Below are positions 14,694-17,510 of a stretch of DNA of 17,510 nucleotides, piece by piece (within the stretch, counting starts at the first letter, position 1; every line of letters starts with the position of its first letter). The notes beneath the pieces are model-generated. The model saw only the letters and a program-made list of their open reading frames with translations. It was not told the DNA's origin and did no database searches. Source of the DNA: Clostridia bacterium (lineage in GTDB: Bacteria > Bacillota_A > Clostridia > Oscillospirales > QAKW01). The stretch spans positions 1 through 17,510 of the forward strand of contig JAFQKO010000189.1 in assembly GCA_017396865.1 (NCBI GenBank), read 5' to 3'. The position numbers and the translations under genes are program-made.

Positions 14694-14705
14694 ATCCTTT
14701 AAAAT
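14677..14705 (+). promoter_or_regulatory. Promoter of the alcohol dehydrogenase gene
   Basis: Perfect TTGACA (14677-14682), 17-bp spacer, TAAAAT (14700-14705). The -35 lies inside the last codons of clpC. No terminator separates the genes, so clpC readthrough is also possible. Confidence 0.7.
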
Positions 14706-14741
14706 TAAGATAGAGAATTTTTATTAAGGAGGGTTTTTCCC

Positions 14742-15890
14742 ATGTCCAACAGAATTGTTTTGAACGGTGTTTCCTATCACGGTGCCGGCGCCATCAACGA
14801 GATCGCAGGCATCCTGCAGGCAAAGGGCTTTAAGAAGGTTTTTGTTTGCTCCGATAAGGATCTGGTTGAGTTCGGCGTTACCGCGAAGGTGCTGGCTGTG
14901 CTGGATGGCGCAGGCATCCCCTATACCGTTTTCTCCGATATCAAGGCCAACCCCACCATCGAGAACGTGCAGGCCGGTGTTGCCGCCTATAAGGCAAGCG
15001 GTGCCGATTGTATCGTAACCATCGGCGGCGGCTCCTCCATGGATACTGCCAAAGCCATCGGTATTATCATCAACAACCCCGAGTTTGCCGACGTTCGCTC
15101 TCTGGAGGGTGTTGCCCCCACCAAGAATAAGTGCGTCTTTACCATCGCAGTGCCCACCACCGCAGGTACTGCCGCTGAGGTTACCATCAACTACGTGATC
15201 ACCGACGTGGAGAAGAACCGCAAGTTCGTTTGCGTCGACGTTAATGATATCCCCGATATCGCTGTTGTTGATCCCGAGATGATGAACACCATGCCCAAGG
15301 GCCTCACCGCCGCTACCGGTATGGATGCGCTGACCCACGCCATCGAAGGCTTCATCACCAAGGCCGCTTGGGAGATGACCGATATGTTCCATCTGAAGGC
15401 CATCGAGATCATCGCCAAGTCGCTGCGCGGCGCTGTGGATAACACCGCCGAAGGCAGAGAGGGTATGGCGCTCGGTCAGTATATCGCAGGTATGGGCTTC
15501 TCCAACGTTGGTCTGGGCATCGTGCACAGCATGGCCCATCCTCTGGGTGCTGTTTATGATACTCCCCACGGCGTTGCCAACGCGATTATCCTGCCCACCA
15601 TCATGGAGTACAACGCGCCCAACACCGGCGATAAGTATAAGTATATCGCCGCCGCTATGGGCGTTGAGGGCACCGAGAAGATGAGCGTTGAGGAGTATCG
15701 TGCTGCCGCCATCGAGGCTGTGAAGAAGCTCTCCGCCGACGTCGGTATCCCCGCCGATCTCAAGGAGATTGTCAAGGAAGAGGATCTCGATTTCCTGGCA
15801 GAATCCGCTTTTGCCGATGCTTGCCGTCCCGGTAATCCCCGCGATACCAGCGTGGAGGAGATCAAGGCTCTGTACAAGAGCTTGCTGTAA
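14742..15890 (+). CDS. fucO: Iron-containing alcohol dehydrogenase, lactaldehyde reductase-like
   Basis: 382 aa group III dehydrogenase, probably reducing lactaldehyde to 1,2-propanediol with NADH, or a similar short aldehyde. The nucleotide site is GGGSSMD (95-101). The iron ligands expected for FucO are present: D195, H199, H262 and H276. The stretch GMGFSNVGLGIVHSMAHPLG matches FucO closely, and the length is that of E. coli FucO (about 383 aa). The substrate call remains an inference, because related enzymes reduce butanal, glycerol-derived aldehydes or ethanal. AAGGAGG sits 8 nt before the ATG. It has its own promoter and a strong terminator. The downstream sugar-type transporter suggests a sugar-fermentation context (fucose or rhamnose would fit), but no fucose enzymes are in view. 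Confidence 0.85.
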   Translation: MSNRIVLNGVSYHGAGAINEIAGILQAKGFKKVFVCSDKDLVEFGVTAKVLAVLDGAGIPYTVFSDIKANPTIENVQAGVAAYKASGADCIVTIGGGSSMDTAKAIGIIINNPEFADVRSLEGVAPTKNKCVFTIAVPTTAGTAAEVTINYVITDVEKNRKFVCVDVNDIPDIAVVDPEMMNTMPKGLTAATGMDALTHAIEGFITKAAWEMTDMFHLKAIEIIAKSLRGAVDNTAEGREGMALGQYIAGMGFSNVGLGIVHSMAHPLGAVYDTPHGVANAIILPTIMEYNAPNTGDKYKYIAAAMGVEGTEKMSVEEYRAAAIEAVKKLSADVGIPADLKEIVKEEDLDFLAESAFADACRPGNPRDTSVEEIKALYKSLL

Positions 15891-15904
15891 GCAAAAAATG
15901 AGAT

Positions 15905-15940
15905 AAAATATGGCGGGGCATTTTACCCCGCCATATTTTT
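15905..15940 (+). terminator. Terminator after the alcohol dehydrogenase
   Basis: A 14-bp perfect stem, AAAATATGGCGGGG (15905-15918) with CCCCGCCATATTTT (15926-15939), has a 7-nt loop and ends in a T-run. A small GGCG...CGCC inverted repeat (about 15946-15965) follows, before the next gene. Confidence 0.88.
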
Positions 15941-15980
15941 GTAGAGGCGAATGCCCACATCCGCCCGTGAGGAATAACAA

Positions 15981-17255
15981 ATGAAATTAAACTACAAAAG
16001 AACCTTTTTGATCGGTCTGGCCTTTATGACCATCAGCGGATTTTGGCAGCTATATAATAATGCCGTTCCGCTGATGCTGAAAAATACCTTTGAGGTCAGC
16101 GATACCGTCAGCGGCGTTGTGATGGCGGCCGATAACGTGCTGGCTGTCTTTCTGCTGCCGCTCTTCGGCGCCATCTCCGATCGGGTGCAAACCCCTATCG
16201 GCAAGCGAATGCCCTTTATCGTGGGCGGCTCGCTGGCGGCGGCGCTGCTGATGATGCTGATCCCTATCGCAAACCTGCGCCGCAGCCTTTGGCTGTTTGT
16301 GGCAGCGCTGGCGGTGCTGCTGGTCGTGATGGGCACCTACCGTTCCCCCGCCGTGGCGCTGATGCCCGACGTTACCCCCAAGCCCCTGCGCAGTAAGGGA
16401 AACGCTATTATCAACCTGATGGGCGCCTTGGGCGGCATTGTGACCTATCTGGTGATTACAGTCGTGGTTAAGCTGATCCCCGCCTTTGATACCGCTTATA
16501 CGGTGATCTTCGGCATCGTGGCGGCCTTTATGGTCGCAGCGGCGATCATCCTGCTGCTGACCGTGAAGGAAAACCGCTTCGTGGCGGAATTACCCGAAGA
16601 AAAAGAGGACGATTCTGTAATATCCCTTAGCAATGAAATAATGCCGACCGAGGTGCGCACAAGCTTGATCTTCCTGCTCCTTTCGGTGTTCTTCTGGTTC
16701 ATGGCCTATAACGCGGTGGAAACCGCCTACTCCCGCTATGTGCAGGAGGTTTGGGGCAAGGATCAGAGCGTGGGCGGCACCATGATGATCATCGCCATGC
16801 TGGTCGCTACTGCTGCCTACCTGCCGGTGGGAATGCTCTCCTCTAAATTCGGCAGAAAAAAGGTGATCCTCTGCGGCGTAACGCTGCTGGCCGTCGCCTT
16901 CGCGGCAGGCTTTGCCATGCCCGGCTATAGTATTATCGCCTACGTGATTATGGGCGTGATCGGTATCGGCTGGGCCGCCATCAACGTTAACTCCTATCCT
17001 ATGGTGGTGGAGATGAGTAAGGGTAGCGATATCGGCCGCTATACCGGCCTCTATTATACCTTCTCTATGGCCGCCCAGATCACAACCCCCATCCTCAGCG
17101 GCCTGCTCTTCGACCTGCTTCCGTGGGGCTACCGCGTGATGTTCCCCTATGCGCTGGGCTTCTCTGCCCTCGCTTTCCTTACTATGCTGAACGTCAACCA
17201 TGGCGATAACCGCCCCGATGCCAAAGGCATCGAGGTCTTCGACGTCGATGATTAA
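15981..17255 (+). CDS. MFS sugar transporter, GPH/SLC45-like
   Basis: 424 aa with about twelve membrane spans. After the second span it has GAISDRVQTPIGKRMPFI (63-80), the motif A form (D-R-x-x-T-x-x-G-K-R) shared by glycoside-pentoside-hexuronide:cation symporters and SLC45/sucrose-type carriers. A central acidic loop (ELPEEKEDDSVISLSNEI, about 203-220) divides two six-helix halves, and FGRKK (about 290) is the second-half motif. Likely a cation-coupled sugar importer in the cell membrane; the exact sugar cannot be told. GAGG is 8 nt before the ATG. The 40 bp between the upstream terminator and this gene shows no convincing promoter, so expression may depend on readthrough. The C-terminus ends hydrophilic (GIEVFDVDD). 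Confidence 0.85.
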   Translation: MKLNYKRTFLIGLAFMTISGFWQLYNNAVPLMLKNTFEVSDTVSGVVMAADNVLAVFLLPLFGAISDRVQTPIGKRMPFIVGGSLAAALLMMLIPIANLRRSLWLFVAALAVLLVVMGTYRSPAVALMPDVTPKPLRSKGNAIINLMGALGGIVTYLVITVVVKLIPAFDTAYTVIFGIVAAFMVAAAIILLLTVKENRFVAELPEEKEDDSVISLSNEIMPTEVRTSLIFLLLSVFFWFMAYNAVETAYSRYVQEVWGKDQSVGGTMMIIAMLVATAAYLPVGMLSSKFGRKKVILCGVTLLAVAFAAGFAMPGYSIIAYVIMGVIGIGWAAINVNSYPMVVEMSKGSDIGRYTGLYYTFSMAAQITTPILSGLLFDLLPWGYRVMFPYALGFSALAFLTMLNVNHGDNRPDAKGIEVFDVDD

Positions 17256-17272
17256 ATACAACCACCCTTTCA

Positions 17273-17301
17273 TTGACAAAGAAAAACCATATTGCTATAC
17301 T
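17273..17301 (+). promoter_or_regulatory. Promoter of a candidate small RNA
   Basis: Perfect TTGACA (17273-17278), 17-bp spacer, TATACT (17296-17301). The predicted start, about 7 nt further, falls at the base of the hairpin described next. Confidence 0.75.
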
Positions 17302-17307
17302 AACAGA

Positions 17308-17379
17308 AGAATCGTTATCCTCCATAATGGGCGTGTGGCCGCGGTCTATCCCCACGGAGGATGACGGTTCTGTTTTTTT
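17308..17379 (+). ncRNA. Candidate single-hairpin small RNA, about 72 nt
   Basis: A 16-bp stem (17308-17323 with 17356-17371, two G-U pairs) encloses a 32-nt loop and is followed by G and seven T (17373-17379). The transcript expected from the upstream promoter would begin at the stem and end in the T-run, so the whole RNA would be one hairpin. The loop has a possible inner stem, GTGTGG with CCCCAC (one mismatch). The left arm contains ATCCTCC, an anti-Shine-Dalgarno-like sequence. No reading frame with a usable ribosome site is inside. I do not recognise a known RNA family. It could instead be only the terminator of the MFS gene. Confidence 0.5.
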
Positions 17380-17423
17380 GCACGCATATAATAGCGCACT
17401 GCCAACACACCCCCTCCGTATAA

Positions 17424-17490
17424 CACCACCCAAACCATTTGGGTGGTACTTTCCCTTTTCCGAGCAGATACCCAAATGGTTTGGGTGGTG
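17424..17490. repeat. 21-bp perfect inverted repeat made of array-2 palindromes
   Basis: The arms at 17424-17444 and 17470-17490 are exact reverse complements and each contains the array-2 core (CACCCAAACCATTTGGGT). The 25-bp centre is unrelated to the array spacers. It shows that the array palindrome also occurs singly or in pairs elsewhere. Just after it, CCCCATTTG (about 17495-17503) matches the array-1 half-unit at the window edge. Confidence 0.8.
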
Positions 17491-17510
17491 CTATCCCCAT
17501 TTGCGTGCAA

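Noticed and set aside
15880..15909. Promoter for the sugar-type MFS gene (TTGCTG-16-TAAAAT)
   Set aside because: The -35 is poor and the transcript would begin inside the terminator hairpin of the preceding gene.
14724..15980. 418-codon open frame antisense to the alcohol dehydrogenase (likewise 4116-5087, 6089-7135, 8619-9128, 505-1164 and 16590-17279)
   Set aside because: These mirror well-identified genes on the other strand; the GC-biased codon use of the real gene removes stops from the antisense frame. No family features were found.
17327..17510. Short protein starting at the ATG at 17327
   Set aside because: There is no ribosome site, the start lies in the loop of the hairpin, and the frame runs through a seven-T terminator and the inverted repeat.

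Overview
The window looks like chromosomal DNA of an uncultured Gram-positive, moderate-GC Clostridia member, most likely near the Oscillospirales/Ruminococcaceae. That placement is inferred from SLH-domain surface proteins, ClpC, TrmL, RecA-RecX, clean TTGACA/TATAAT-type promoters and GGAG ribosome binding sites. No taxonomic marker was searched. No rRNA, tRNA, CRISPR array, insertion sequence or transposase was recognised.

Layout. (1) 1-3231: two adjacent plus-strand genes for secreted SLH-domain proteins; the first is cut by the left edge. (2) 3234-3583: a gene-free stretch holding a 269-bp dispersed structured element and terminators. (3) 3584-7237: a tightly overlapping minus-strand operon, recA-recX-rimO-pgsA in transcription order, with a clear promoter upstream of recA. 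(4) 7567-8616: a plus-strand lipoprotein of unknown function with a strong promoter, an 11-bp-period direct repeat upstream and a ribosome site inside a small hairpin. (5) 8634-9707: a minus-strand MFS exporter-like gene. (6) 9803-11312: about 1.5 kb without genes, filled by two adjacent arrays of short palindromes. One has 18 units of about 47 bp, the other 14 units of exactly 43 bp. (7) 11418-11686: a second, inverted copy of the dispersed element, abutting the stop codon of trmL (minus). (8) 12312-14693 clpC, 14742-15890 a FucO-like alcohol dehydrogenase and 15981-17255 a sugar-type MFS transporter, all plus strand. (9) 17256-17510: a compact candidate small-RNA gene and a 21-bp inverted repeat built from the same palindrome as the second array.

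How the parts fit. The protein-coding genes are mostly housekeeping (recombination, S12 modification, phospholipid synthesis, wobble-base methylation, proteolysis) plus sugar/aldehyde metabolism and the cell surface. The novelty lies between genes. The first item is a dispersed element that starts at a stop codon, carries opposing terminators and contains a 44-nt segment whose sequence differs completely between copies while its base pairing is kept. The second is two palindrome arrays whose 19-nt units share a CCCAnnTnATTTGGG core, with a further copy near the right edge. The third is a promoter-hairpin-terminator unit with no plausible protein product. All comparisons are by eye within this window; genome-wide distribution was not tested.
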